A stretch of 64,000 nucleotides of DNA from Nocardioides furvisabuli (GTDB lineage Bacteria > Actinomycetota > Actinomycetes > Propionibacteriales > Nocardioidaceae): NCBI RefSeq assembly GCF_021083185.1, contig NZ_JAIGQB010000003.1, positions 124,001 to 188,000 of the forward strand. The letters run 5' to 3'. The translations under genes were made by a program, and so were the position numbers. Within the stretch, counting starts at the first letter, position 1; each line of letters opens with the position of its first letter. The notes below the pieces were generated by a model. It was not told the origin of the DNA and searched no databases. It saw only the letters and a program-made list of their open reading frames with translations. Positions 56,271 through 64,000 of this stretch are shown piece by piece.

Positions 56271-57092
56271 TCAGGCCCCGACGCGACGCAGCCGCGGACC
56301 GTCGGGCGGCAGGGTCGCGGCGTCGCGGAACGACTCGCCCACCAGCACCGGCACCACCTCGCTGACGTCGTGCTGCCCGGCGATCTCCACGTCCGCCACG
56401 AAGCCGGCCCCGCTCAGCTCGCGCCCGCCGGCGCAGTCGAGCAGGTCACCGGGAAGGTCCGCCGCGCGCCACGCGGCGATCGCCAGCCGCGCCTCGGGGC
56501 TGGCCGCGGCGTCGACGCCCAGCCCGTGGAGGAGGGCGTCGAGGACCGCACCGGCGCCCCACAGGTCCTCGGCCGCCGGGCGCAGCGTGTCGTCGTACCA
56601 CCGCTCCCCCGCAGGTACGACGACCACGCTGGCGCCGTCGGCCACCCGCGGTGCCAGCCAACGGGCGACGGCGGCGGCGTTGCGCAGGCACGCCCCGACC
56701 ACGCTCGACCCGGCATCGGCGAGCGCGAAGGCGATGCTCGAGCCGTTCGGCGAGGGCAGCACGAGGCGCTCGACCCCCTCGACCTCGGCCAGGCTGGCCG
56801 GCGAGAGCGAGACGTGGCGCGCGTCGCCGCGCGAGAGCGCCTCGAACCTGCCGACCGCGAGCGTGGCGGCGTGGCGCATGGCGTGCTCGGCCGCCCGGGC
56901 GTCGCGCCAGCGGAACGGGAAGACCTCGATCCCGCGCTCGACCGCGACGCTCAGCGTGGTCGTGAAGGACAGCACGTCGACGACGACGGCGTAGTCGGCC
57001 CGCACGGCGTCGGCGCCGGTCGGCCCCCACTCGAGGCGCAGGCGATAGCTGGACTGGTCGTGGCCCGGGATCGTCACGTGCTCATTCAACAT
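56271..57092 (-). CDS. ComB-like 2-phosphosulfolactate phosphatase family protein
   Basis: 273 residues. VVVDVLSFTTTLSVAVERG and LVLPSPNGSSIAF are the ComB signatures, and VVPAGERW is also typical. In methanogens ComB makes sulfolactate for coenzyme M; bacterial members are widespread without CoM synthesis, so the substrate here is open. ATG 57092. Confidence 0.87.
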   Translation of the reverse strand: MLNEHVTIPGHDQSSYRLRLEWGPTGADAVRADYAVVVDVLSFTTTLSVAVERGIEVFPFRWRDARAAEHAMRHAATLAVGRFEALSRGDARHVSLSPASLAEVEGVERLVLPSPNGSSIAFALADAGSSVVGACLRNAAAVARWLAPRVADGASVVVVPAGERWYDDTLRPAAEDLWGAGAVLDALLHGLGVDAAASPEARLAIAAWRAADLPGDLLDCAGGRELSGAGFVADVEIAGQHDVSEVVPVLVGESFRDAATLPPDGPRLRRVGA

Positions 57093-57135
57093 CTCGCGCC
57101 GGGCCCGGGGCCCGACACGCCGTTCCGCGCGCGGC

Positions 57136-59082
57136 TCACCAGATCCGCACGCGCGACTCCGGCTCGAGCCACAGCCCGTCGCCGGGCGCGGTCTCGAAGA
57201 CCTCGTGGAACTCGTCGAGGTTGCGCACGATGTTGGCGCGGAACTCGGCCGGGCTGTGCGGGTCGATCGTGAGGTACTGCAGCTCCTGCTCCTTGCGGCG
57301 CTTGGTGCGCCACACGTGGCTCCAGTTGAGGAAGAGCGAGCGCCGGTCCTCGATCGAGGCGACGCCGCCCTGGCTGATGACGTACGCCTTGTGCGCGATC
57401 GTCAGGCCGCCGAGGTCGCCGATGTTCTCCCCGACGGTGAGGCTGCCGTTGACGTGCTCGCCCGGCAGGTTGCGCGGCTCGAAGTCGTCGTACTGCGCGA
57501 TGAGGGCCTGCGACTTGGCCTCGAACGCGGACTTGTCGTCGGCGGTCCACCAGTCGTGCAGGTTGCCGTCGCCGTCGTACTGCGCGCCCTGGTCGTCGAA
57601 GCCGTGGCCGATCTCGTGGCCGATGACCGCGCCGATGCCGCCGTAGTTCTCCGCGTCGGTGGCGTCGGGGCTGAAGAACGGGGGCTGGAGGATCGCGGCC
57701 GGGAAGCAGATCTCGTTGGTGCCGGGGTGGTAGTAGGCGTTGACCGTCTGCGGGAGCATCAGCCACTCGTCGCGGTCGACCGGCTGGCCGACCTTCTCGA
57801 GCTGGCGGTCGGTCTCGAAGGCCGAGGCCGAGGCGACGTTGCCCATCAGGTCGTCGGCGGAGATCTGGAGCTCGGAGTAGTCGCGGAACTCCGCCGGGTA
57901 GCCGATCTTGGGGTAGAAGCGGTCGAGCTTGTCGTACGCCTTGCGCTTGGTGTCCTCGCCCATCCAGTCGAGCGTCTCGATCGAGCGTCGGTAGGCGGTG
58001 ACGAGGTTGGCGACCAGCTCGTCCATCATCTGCTTCGACGTGGGCGGGAAGTGCCGCGAGACGTAGACCTTGCCGACGGCCTCACCGATCGCGCCCTCGA
58101 CGAAGTCGACGCCGCGCTTCCATCGCGCCCGCAGCTCGGGGGTGCCGTTGAGGGTGCGGCCGTAGAAGTCGAAGTTGGCCTCGACGAACGGCTCGGGCAG
58201 GTAGGGCGCGGAGCTGCGGACGATGCGCACGTGCAGGATGTCGCGCCAGGTCTCGACCGGCGTCTCGTCCAGCACCGTGGACAGGTGGGAGAAGAAGTCG
58301 GGCTGCATCACGATCGTGGTGCGCAGCGTCTCGTCGGTGCCGCCGAGGGCCGCGACGTAGGTCGACCACTCGAAGGCCGGGCAGAGCTCGCGCAGCTGCT
58401 CCAGCGACAGGTGGTTGGTCGTCTTCTGCACGTCGCGGGTGGCGGCGGCCTCCCAGTGACCCCCGGCCAGGCGGGTCTCGTAGGCCAGGACGCGGGCGGC
58501 CGCGCCGGCCGGGTCCTCGTGCTCGCTCAGGGTGAGCAGGGTGGTGAGGTAGGCGAGGTACTTCTCGCGGATCTCGGTGAACTTCTCGTCGCGGTAGTAG
58601 GACTCGTCGGGCAGGCCGAGGCCGCCCTGCGCGAGGTAGACGATGTTCTTCGAGGCGTCGACGCGGTCGGGGGTGATGTAGGAGCCGAACAGCCCCGGTC
58701 CGCCGATGCGCTCGAACATGCCGAGGAAGTCGGCGAGGGCCGTCAGGTCGCCGATCGCGTGGGCGCGGCCGAGCAGGTCGCGCACCGGCTCGAGGCCGAG
58801 CGCCTCGATCCGCTCGGTGTCCATGAAGGAGGCGTAGAGGGCCGCGATCTTGGTCTCCTCATCACTGGAGAGCTGGTCGACGGGACGGTCGGCGAGCTCG
58901 GTGATGATGTCGCGGACCTGCTGCTCGGCGGCGTCCGCGAGCGCGATGAACGCACCCCAGCTCGACTTGTCCGAGGGGATCTCGGTCTCGTCCAGCCAGC
59001 GCCCGTTGACGTGGCCGAAGAGGTCGTCCTGGGGGCGGATGTCGGGGTTCATGCCCTCGCGGGCGTCATCGAGGATCGTCAC
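57136..59082 (-). CDS. M13-family zinc metallopeptidase (PepO/Zmp1-like)
   Basis: 648 residues. The zinc motif HEIGHGFDDQGAQYD (HExxH) and third ligand in VGENIGDLGG (ExxxD) with NAYYHPGTNEICFPAAILQPP upstream are characteristic of neprilysin-like M13 enzymes. Similar to mycobacterial Zmp1. No signal peptide. Cleaves oligopeptides. GTG 59082 behind TAGGGT. Confidence 0.94.
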   Translation of the reverse strand: MTILDDAREGMNPDIRPQDDLFGHVNGRWLDETEIPSDKSSWGAFIALADAAEQQVRDIITELADRPVDQLSSDEETKIAALYASFMDTERIEALGLEPVRDLLGRAHAIGDLTALADFLGMFERIGGPGLFGSYITPDRVDASKNIVYLAQGGLGLPDESYYRDEKFTEIREKYLAYLTTLLTLSEHEDPAGAAARVLAYETRLAGGHWEAAATRDVQKTTNHLSLEQLRELCPAFEWSTYVAALGGTDETLRTTIVMQPDFFSHLSTVLDETPVETWRDILHVRIVRSSAPYLPEPFVEANFDFYGRTLNGTPELRARWKRGVDFVEGAIGEAVGKVYVSRHFPPTSKQMMDELVANLVTAYRRSIETLDWMGEDTKRKAYDKLDRFYPKIGYPAEFRDYSELQISADDLMGNVASASAFETDRQLEKVGQPVDRDEWLMLPQTVNAYYHPGTNEICFPAAILQPPFFSPDATDAENYGGIGAVIGHEIGHGFDDQGAQYDGDGNLHDWWTADDKSAFEAKSQALIAQYDDFEPRNLPGEHVNGSLTVGENIGDLGGLTIAHKAYVISQGGVASIEDRRSLFLNWSHVWRTKRRKEQELQYLTIDPHSPAEFRANIVRNLDEFHEVFETAPGDGLWLEPESRVRIW

Positions 59083-59095
59083 GCGTCCGACCCTA
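59083..59095 (-). promoter_or_regulatory. -10 box and leaderless start for the M13 peptidase
   Basis: TAGGGT (59090-59095, minus strand), 7 nt, then GTG 59082. Confidence 0.6.
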
Positions 59096-59131
59096 ACCTC
59101 GCGCCCCCAAGCCGGGGACGCAGGCGGGACG

Positions 59132-60124
59132 TCAGCGCATCCGCACGACCGACTTGCCCAAGGTGCGGCGCTCGTCCATGTCGACGAGCGCCCGCCCGAA
59201 GTCGGCGAGCTCGTAGGTCGCGCCGACCGGCGGCTTCACGACCCCGGCGGCGATCATCGGCTCGAGGCGGTGCCACTGCTTCTGCATGTAGCCCGGGCGG
59301 GTCATGGCGTACGCCCCCCAGCCGACGCCGCGGACGTCGGTGTTGCCCAGCAGCAGGCGGTTGACCTTGACCTCCGGGATGCCCTGGCCGGCGGCGAAGC
59401 CGACCACCAGCACCCGGCCCTGCTCGGCGAGGCAGCGCAGCGAGTCGGTGAAGGCGGGGCCGCCGACGACGTCGAGCACCACGTCCACACCCACCCCGTG
59501 CGTCAGCTCCTTGACCGCGTCCTTGAAGTCGGGGCCGACGACGACCTCGTCCGCACCGGCCGCGCGGGCGAAGGCGGCCTTCTCCTCGGTGCTCACCACG
59601 GCGATGGTGCGGGCGCCGAGACCCTTCGCGACCTGGAGGGTCGCGGTGCCGACGCCGCCGGCCGCGCCGTGGACGAGGACCGTCTCGCCCTCGCGCAGCC
59701 CGCCGCGCTCCTCGAGCGCGAACAGGGCGGTGAGGTAGTTCATCGGGAGCGCCGCGCCCTCGTCGTACGACAGCGCGTCGGGCAGCGCGAAGGTGAAGAT
59801 CGCCGGGTTGGCGACCTGCTCGGCCGCCCCGCCGTGCAGGTTCACGCCCGCGACCCGCTGGCCGACGGTGAAGGTGCTGGATCCATCGCGACTCGAGTCT
59901 GGCGAGCCCGGGTCGAGGACGACGCCTGCGAAGTCGACGCCGAGGGTGAAGGGCGGCTCGGGCTTGAACTGGTACTCCCCCCGGCTCAGCAGCAGGTCGG
60001 GGAAGGCCACCCCGACGCTGTGCACCTCCACGAGCACGTCGTGGGGACCCGGGGTGGGCCCGTCGACGTCACGGACGACGATGTCGGCGGGACCGGTGGT
60101 GGTGACGACCTGGACTGCCTTCAT
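59132..60124 (-). CDS. NADPH:quinone oxidoreductase (zinc-free MDR)
   Basis: 330 residues. N-terminal GroES-like domain (GVAFPDLLLSRGEYQFKPEP, GVDFAGVV) and NADPH-binding VHGAAGGVGTATLQVAKGLG. This is the Qor/CurA-like group of NADPH quinone reductases. No zinc-ligand set is visible. ATG 60124. Confidence 0.92.
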   Translation of the reverse strand: MKAVQVVTTTGPADIVVRDVDGPTPGPHDVLVEVHSVGVAFPDLLLSRGEYQFKPEPPFTLGVDFAGVVLDPGSPDSSRDGSSTFTVGQRVAGVNLHGGAAEQVANPAIFTFALPDALSYDEGAALPMNYLTALFALEERGGLREGETVLVHGAAGGVGTATLQVAKGLGARTIAVVSTEEKAAFARAAGADEVVVGPDFKDAVKELTHGVGVDVVLDVVGGPAFTDSLRCLAEQGRVLVVGFAAGQGIPEVKVNRLLLGNTDVRGVGWGAYAMTRPGYMQKQWHRLEPMIAAGVVKPPVGATYELADFGRALVDMDERRTLGKSVVRMR

Positions 60125-60136
60125 GGGGCGAGCCTA
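60125..60136 (-). promoter_or_regulatory. -10 box and leaderless start for the quinone reductase
   Basis: TAGGCT (60131-60136, minus strand), 6 nt, then ATG 60124. Confidence 0.55.
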
Positions 60137-60158
60137 GGGGGCCGTGGTCGCAGGAGCC

Positions 60159-61373
60159 TCAGCCGACGGCCTTGACCTCGCTGAGCTCGAAGTGCATCGG
60201 GTCGGTGAAGCGCCAGTCCCCTCCCCAGGCGAAGCCCCACGTCTTGAAGATCGCCACCACGTCCCGGTCGATCTCCCCGACGGTGCCGCGCAGGTTGCCG
60301 GGCACGTTGAGGTCCAGCGCCAGGCCGAAGGAGTGGTTGGACAGGGTCGTGGTGTCGGCGATGAAGCGCGGGTAGTAGCACCCGGCGTACTCCCCCGGGT
60401 CGATCTCGTCGGCGAGCCCGCGCTGCTGCACCTCCAGCAGCGCGGCGCGCAGCTGCGGGAAGAGGTCCCGGTGACATGTGACGCTGCCGAGGATCGGCAC
60501 CACCTCGGTGCGGATGTTGGCCGCCACCCACGCGGGGTCCGGCGCGATCCGGCCGCCACCGACCACGCGGTAGCGGTAGGTGCCGACGACGCTGCCCAGC
60601 GTGCCACCGGTCGGGATCGCGGTGAGCCTGGCGTCGGGGTCGAGGCCGATGCGCGACGCGACGTCGAGCATCTGGACCGACACGTCCTCGCCGACCAGGC
60701 GCTCGAGCGGCTTGCGGATCGTGGCGGGCGTGATGTCGTCGGTGGAGATGAGCAGGCCGTTGTCGGTGGCCATCTCGATGTCCTCGGCCCACGCGGTGTT
60801 GACCACCATGTCGATCGTCGGGATCTGGGGGGTGTACGCACCCACGTGCAGGGTCGGGGCGTCGTCGTCGTTGCCGAGACGGATCATCCCGTCGTCGTCC
60901 GCGAGCCGTCGGGCGACCGCGCGGTCGATCGCGAGCTCGCCGCCCGCCACCCGGTCCCAGGCCTCCTGGAAGTCGGCCACCTCGGCGCGGGTGAAGTGGC
61001 GGTAGGCGCCGGGGTCGACCGAGGCGACGGTCAGCACGCGGTTCTCCAGGCTGAGCTGTCCCAGCCCGATCCGCTCGGTGTGGGCGACGCCGTCGAGCGC
61101 CTCGATCTCCTCGACCAGGGCGTCGTCCAGCGGCTGGTCCCACTGCACCAGCACGTCGGCGCTCCACAGCCGGCCGTCGCGCTCGCCGGGCGGGTCGACG
61201 GCGTGGTCGGGGTCGGCGACCGGGACGGCCGGCGTCGGCGGGGGCTCGGTGGACGGCTCGGAGGAGGGCACCGGTTCCGGTACGCCGGTGCTGCCGGCCT
61301 CGCTGCAGGCGCCGAGCAGCAGGACCAGCACGGCTGCTGCCGCGCCGCCCCGCAGTCCCCGTCCTCGGCACAT
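60159..61373 (-). CDS. M15-family D-Ala-D-Ala carboxypeptidase-like lipoprotein
   Basis: 404 residues. Lipobox GAC places the lipidated Cys at 23, then a Pro-rich linker. Residues ~65-240 resemble a MacB/FtsX-type periplasmic domain (GVAHTERIGLG, VDPGAYRHFTRAEVADF), and the C-terminus is an M15 peptidase with SNHSFGLALD (Ser345-x-His347-x2-Gly-x-Ala-x-Asp354) and MHFEL (His394). All zinc residues are present. It should trim peptidoglycan stem peptides at the outer face. ATG 61373 behind TAAGGT. Confidence 0.88.
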   Translation of the reverse strand: MCRGRGLRGGAAAAVLVLLLGACSEAGSTGVPEPVPSSEPSTEPPPTPAVPVADPDHAVDPPGERDGRLWSADVLVQWDQPLDDALVEEIEALDGVAHTERIGLGQLSLENRVLTVASVDPGAYRHFTRAEVADFQEAWDRVAGGELAIDRAVARRLADDDGMIRLGNDDDAPTLHVGAYTPQIPTIDMVVNTAWAEDIEMATDNGLLISTDDITPATIRKPLERLVGEDVSVQMLDVASRIGLDPDARLTAIPTGGTLGSVVGTYRYRVVGGGRIAPDPAWVAANIRTEVVPILGSVTCHRDLFPQLRAALLEVQQRGLADEIDPGEYAGCYYPRFIADTTTLSNHSFGLALDLNVPGNLRGTVGEIDRDVVAIFKTWGFAWGGDWRFTDPMHFELSEVKAVG

Positions 61374-61386
61374 GCCACAGACCTTA
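61374..61386 (-). promoter_or_regulatory. -10 box and leaderless start for the M15 lipoprotein
   Basis: TAAGGT (61381-61386, minus strand), 7 nt, then ATG 61373; it overlaps the end of the exporter gene. Confidence 0.5.
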
Positions 61387-62778
61387 GGCGGCAGGGGCAG
61401 GTCTGCGGACCCGAGCGGGGATGGTGAGCCACGAGACCACGCCGCCCACGACGAGCAGCGCCGCGCTGGCCACCATCGCCGAGCCGTACGCCGTGTCGAA
61501 GCGCGCCGGGTCGCGGTAGTCGTCGCCGGCCAGGCCGACGCCCATCGGCAGTGCGGCGACCGCGAGCAGGGATCCCGCGCGGGCGACCGCGTTGTTGATC
61601 CCGCTCGCCACGCCGGCCACCTCGTCGGGCGCCGCGGCGAGGACGGTCGCGGTCAGCGGGGCGACCATCAGCGCCAGGCCGAGGCCGAAGACCGTGAGGC
61701 CCGGGGCGACGTCGCGCCACCACACGACGTCGGGCCCGACCACCAGCAGCCAGAGCGTGCCGGCGGCCATCACCAGCGGCCCGAAGGTCATCGGGATGCG
61801 CGGCCCGATCCGCTCGCCGAGCGCGCCACCGCGGGCGGCGAGGAAGAGCATGCAGGCGGTGATCGGGAGCGTCGCCAGCCCGGCCGCGAGGGCGCCGTAG
61901 CCGCCCACGGTCTGCAGCTGGAGGACGAGGAAGAACAGGATCGCGCCGAGGGCGGCGTAGACGAGGAGGGTCATGAGGTTCGCGGCGCTGAAGGTCCGGT
62001 CGGCGAAGAGCCCCAGCGGGACCATCGGCTCGCGGATCCTGCGCTCCACGACCACGAAGGCCACGGCCGCAGCCAGCCCGAGGGCCGCGGCCCACGGCGT
62101 CACCGGTCCCCCGGCGTCGGTGAGCGCCCAGGTGGTCCCGGCGAGCGCGAGCGAGGCGAGCACCGCGCCCGGCACGTCGAAGCGGCCGTGCGCACGAGGG
62201 TCGCGGGTCTCCGGCACCCAGCGCAGCGCCAGCCACACCGTGAGTGCGGCGAGCGGCAGGTTGATGAGGAAGATCCACCGCCACGACGCGTGGTCGACGA
62301 GCAGCCCACCGACGAGCGGACCGAGCGCGGCGGCGATGCCTCCGAGTCCGGACCAGGCGCCGATCGCCCGGCTGCGGTCCTCGGCGCGGAAGGCGCCCTG
62401 GATCATCGCGAGGCTGCCGGGGGTGAGCAGCGCGCCGCCGACCCCCTGCAGCACCCGCGCCACGACCAGCACCTCGGCCGTCGGGGCGAGGCCGCACAGC
62501 AGTGAGGCCAGCGCGAACCAGACCGTGCCGATGACGAAGACGCGGCGCCGGCCGAGCCGGTCGCCCAGCGAGCCGCCCAGCAGGATCAGCGAGGCCAGCG
62601 AGAGCAGGTATCCGTTGGTGATCCACTGCAGCTGCGACAGCGAGGCGTCGAGGTCCTCGCCCATCGTGCGCAGTGCGACGTTGACGACCGTGCCGTCGAG
62701 CAGGGTCATCCCCGATCCGAGGGTCGCGGCAGCGACGACGCCCCGCGCGCTCGGCGTACCCCAGGCGACGGCGCTCAC
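61384..62778 (-). CDS. MFS exporter, DHA2 (14-TMS) type
   Basis: 464 residues. Motif A GGSLGDRLGRRRVFVIG, motif B-like RVLQGVGGALLTPGSLAMI and motif C GIAAALGPLVGGLLVD place it with EmrB/QacA-type drug:H+ antiporters. Motif D1 appears as LDGTVVNVALRTMG. GTG 62778 behind TACCCT. The neighbouring TetR gene upstream may regulate it or alkB. Confidence 0.92.
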   Translation of the reverse strand: MSAVAWGTPSARGVVAAATLGSGMTLLDGTVVNVALRTMGEDLDASLSQLQWITNGYLLSLASLILLGGSLGDRLGRRRVFVIGTVWFALASLLCGLAPTAEVLVVARVLQGVGGALLTPGSLAMIQGAFRAEDRSRAIGAWSGLGGIAAALGPLVGGLLVDHASWRWIFLINLPLAALTVWLALRWVPETRDPRAHGRFDVPGAVLASLALAGTTWALTDAGGPVTPWAAALGLAAAVAFVVVERRIREPMVPLGLFADRTFSAANLMTLLVYAALGAILFFLVLQLQTVGGYGALAAGLATLPITACMLFLAARGGALGERIGPRIPMTFGPLVMAAGTLWLLVVGPDVVWWRDVAPGLTVFGLGLALMVAPLTATVLAAAPDEVAGVASGINNAVARAGSLLAVAALPMGVGLAGDDYRDPARFDTAYGSAMVASAALLVVGGVVSWLTIPARVRRPAPAA

Positions 62779-62790
62779 CCGGCAAGGGTA
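62779..62790 (-). promoter_or_regulatory. -10 box and leaderless start for the DHA2 exporter
   Basis: TACCCT (62785-62790, minus strand), 6 nt, then GTG 62778. Confidence 0.55.
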
Positions 62791-62794
62791 GGGC

Positions 62795-63358
62795 TCAGGT
62801 CGCGAGGACCCGCCCGGCCAGCCAGGCGATGTCGGCCCCGGTCTGCTCAGGCGAGCCCGAGGGCTGCATGACGTGGCTGAGCACCACGCGCACGACCATG
62901 TCGATGGCCGGGTCGAGGTGGGAGGCACCGATCCCGGGGGCGTACGGCACCACGCGGGCGCTGATGACCTCCTTGGCGACGCCGAGGAGCGAGCCGGCGT
63001 TCGTCGTCAGCAGCGGCAGCAGCTCGGTGTCGGCGCCGTGGGTGGCACTGACGACGGCGTGCAGGAGCGGGTTGGCGCGGGCGTAGGTGAGCACGTCGGA
63101 CACCGCGCGCTCGATCGCACGCGTCAGGTCGGCCGGCTCGGCGTCGAAGGCCTCCTCGACCACCCGCAGGAAGCGGGCGAGCTCCTCGAGGATCATCGTC
63201 TCGGCGAGGGCCGGCTTGGACCCCACCTCGTTGTAGACCGTCTGCCGGCTCACTCCGGCCTCCTGGGCGAGGCGGGCCATGGTCACCGAGGCCCAGCCCG
63301 AGGAGGTGGTCATCGCCACGGCCGCCGAGACGATCCGGTCGCGGGTCGTCTCGGGCAT
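62795..63358 (-). CDS. TetR-family regulator next to alkB
   Basis: 187 residues. HTH TMARLAQEAGVSRQTVYNEVG (residues ~26-46, the standard TetR recognition pair), all-helical ligand domain. TetR genes directly downstream of alkB-rubredoxin genes often control alkane oxidation in actinobacteria, so alkB is the likely target. ATG 63358 with TAGACT 7 nt upstream; the GTG two codons earlier is less likely. Confidence 0.87.
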   Translation of the reverse strand: MPETTRDRIVSAAVAMTTSSGWASVTMARLAQEAGVSRQTVYNEVGSKPALAETMILEELARFLRVVEEAFDAEPADLTRAIERAVSDVLTYARANPLLHAVVSATHGADTELLPLLTTNAGSLLGVAKEVISARVVPYAPGIGASHLDPAIDMVVRVVLSHVMQPSGSPEQTGADIAWLAGRVLAT

Positions 63359-63371
63359 GGCCACGAGTCTA
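63359..63371 (-). promoter_or_regulatory. -10 box and leaderless start for the alkB-linked TetR gene
   Basis: TAGACT (63366-63371, minus strand), 7 nt, then ATG 63358. Confidence 0.6.
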
Positions 63372-63405
63372 GGAGGCCGCCTCCCCGGGTGCGGTGCCGC
63401 GCCGC

Positions 63406-64000
63406 TCAGGCCACCGACCGCTCGGGCTCGCACGGCACGAAGTCGACCTTCTCGCGCACGCCGCAGTCCGGGCAGCACCAGTCGGCCGGGATGTCGGCCC
63501 ACGCGGTGCCGGCGGCGAAGCCCTCGTGCTCGTCGCCCGCGGCCACCTCGTAGACGTACTCACACCCGGGACACCGCGCGGCCAGCACCTCGGCGACGGC
63601 GCCGGGCAGGTACCCCTGCGCGGTCCGGGCCGCGGCGGCCGCGGCTGCGTGGCCGGCAGCGTCGTACCTGGCGAGGTACTCCTCCCGCTTGCGCGGGCTG
63701 ATGTTGGCCAGCGACACGTCGCCGCCGAAGTGGTCGACGACCCGCTGGTCCATCACGCGCCGCCAGACGGCCGGCACGATGGCCAGCACGATCATCCCGG
63801 CGTAGCCGGTGGGCAGCGTCGGGCTCTCCTCGAAGTCGCGCAGCGTCTGGTAGCGCCGGGTCGGGTTGGCGTGGTGGTCGCTGTGGCGCTGCAGGTGGTA
63901 GAGCAGGACGTTGGTCGCGATGTTGTTGGAGTTCCAGCTGTGGCTCGGCAGCACCCGCTCGTAGCGGCGGCGCTCACCCTCGCCGACCTTCTGGCGCAGC
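63406..64000 (-). CDS. alkB: alkane 1-monooxygenase fused to rubredoxin, N-terminus beyond the window
   Basis: The frame is open to the window edge; 197 C-terminal residues are visible. NSNNIATNVLLYHLQRHSDHHA is the last diiron His box (split here: NSNNIATN and LQRHSDHHA), followed by RRYQTLRDFEESPTLPTGY. After an Ala-rich linker comes a rubredoxin: CPGCEYVYE and CCPDCGVREKVDF give the four iron-binding Cys. The fusion feeds electrons directly to the hydroxylase for terminal oxidation of n-alkanes. The Gly normally after the first CxxC is Glu. Confidence 0.93.
   Translation of the reverse strand, partial: LRQKVGEGERRRYERVLPSHSWNSNNIATNVLLYHLQRHSDHHANPTRRYQTLRDFEESPTLPTGYAGMIVLAIVPAVWRRVMDQRVVDHFGGDVSLANISPRKREEYLARYDAAGHAAAAAAARTAQGYLPGAVAEVLAARCPGCEYVYEVAAGDEHEGFAAGTAWADIPADWCCPDCGVREKVDFVPCEPERSVA

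Overview
The window looks like chromosomal DNA of a high-GC actinobacterium, most probably a Nocardioides or close relative (Nocardioidaceae). Supporting signs are the strong G/C third-position bias, frequent GTG and TTG starts, many ATGA/GTGA gene overlaps, a bacterial proteasome activator (Bpa), DUF6457 and DUF5926 proteins, a TB7.3-like biotinyl protein, a fused AlkB-rubredoxin, and many start codons lying 6-7 nt behind a TANNNT box (leaderless transcripts). There is no rRNA, tRNA, CRISPR array, transposase or prophage. Both ends cut genes: PucR lacks its N-terminus on the left and AlkB lacks its N-terminal part on the right.

Layout. 1-3.4 kb: PucR regulator, small cupin and an aminobutyraldehyde-type dehydrogenase. 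3.4-8.6 kb: YjdF-like membrane protein, a metal-efflux operon (CmtR-like sensor plus two CDF transporters), an MFS exporter and an aldo/keto reductase. 8.6-11.6 kb: a three-gene WXG100/ESX-like operon, a Pr6Pr membrane protein and a free biotinyl domain. 11.6-16.9 kb: membrane protein, nitrilase, MobA-like, DUF6457, quinone reductase, Bpa and a secreted anchored protein. 16.9-26.5 kb: two HAD hydrolases and DUF1905 with serS, a PAP2-diacylglycerol kinase fusion, DUF4446, pheA, a GDT1-type Mn exporter, arcA, and a cNMP-binding protein coupled to an Rv1264-like adenylate cyclase. 26.5-39 kb: DUF5926, glycerophosphodiesterase, small secreted and zinc proteins, terC under a yybP-ykoY Mn riboswitch, a flavin disulfide oxidoreductase, an AAA ATPase, an Fpg-type glycosylase, aat, an EcsC-like protein and a GNAT.

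39-42.5 kb holds a translationally coupled sulfotransferase triad in which the middle gene appears to be a degenerate, catalytically dead relative of its two neighbours. 42.5-48 kb is a leucine-catabolism (liu-type) operon: 3-methylcrotonyl-CoA carboxylase subunits and HMG-CoA lyase, opposite a TetR regulator, with a palindromic operator over the leaderless promoter. 48-55 kb: a SWIM protein with a SNF2 helicase, an M19 dipeptidase and a RecQ helicase with a phosphoribosyltransferase tail. 55-61.4 kb: secreted SGNH lipase behind a perfect CRP-type site, ComB-like phosphatase, M13 metallopeptidase, quinone reductase and an M15 lipoprotein. 61.4-64 kb: DHA2 exporter, TetR regulator and alkane monooxygenase.

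The most notable structures outside genes are three families of intergenic palindromes: family A (1.8 and 34.7 kb, related hairpin at 7.5 kb), family B (42.5 and 55.1 kb, both exactly 63 bp) and a nested cluster C (52.7 kb). All statements come from reading the sequence; no database search was run.
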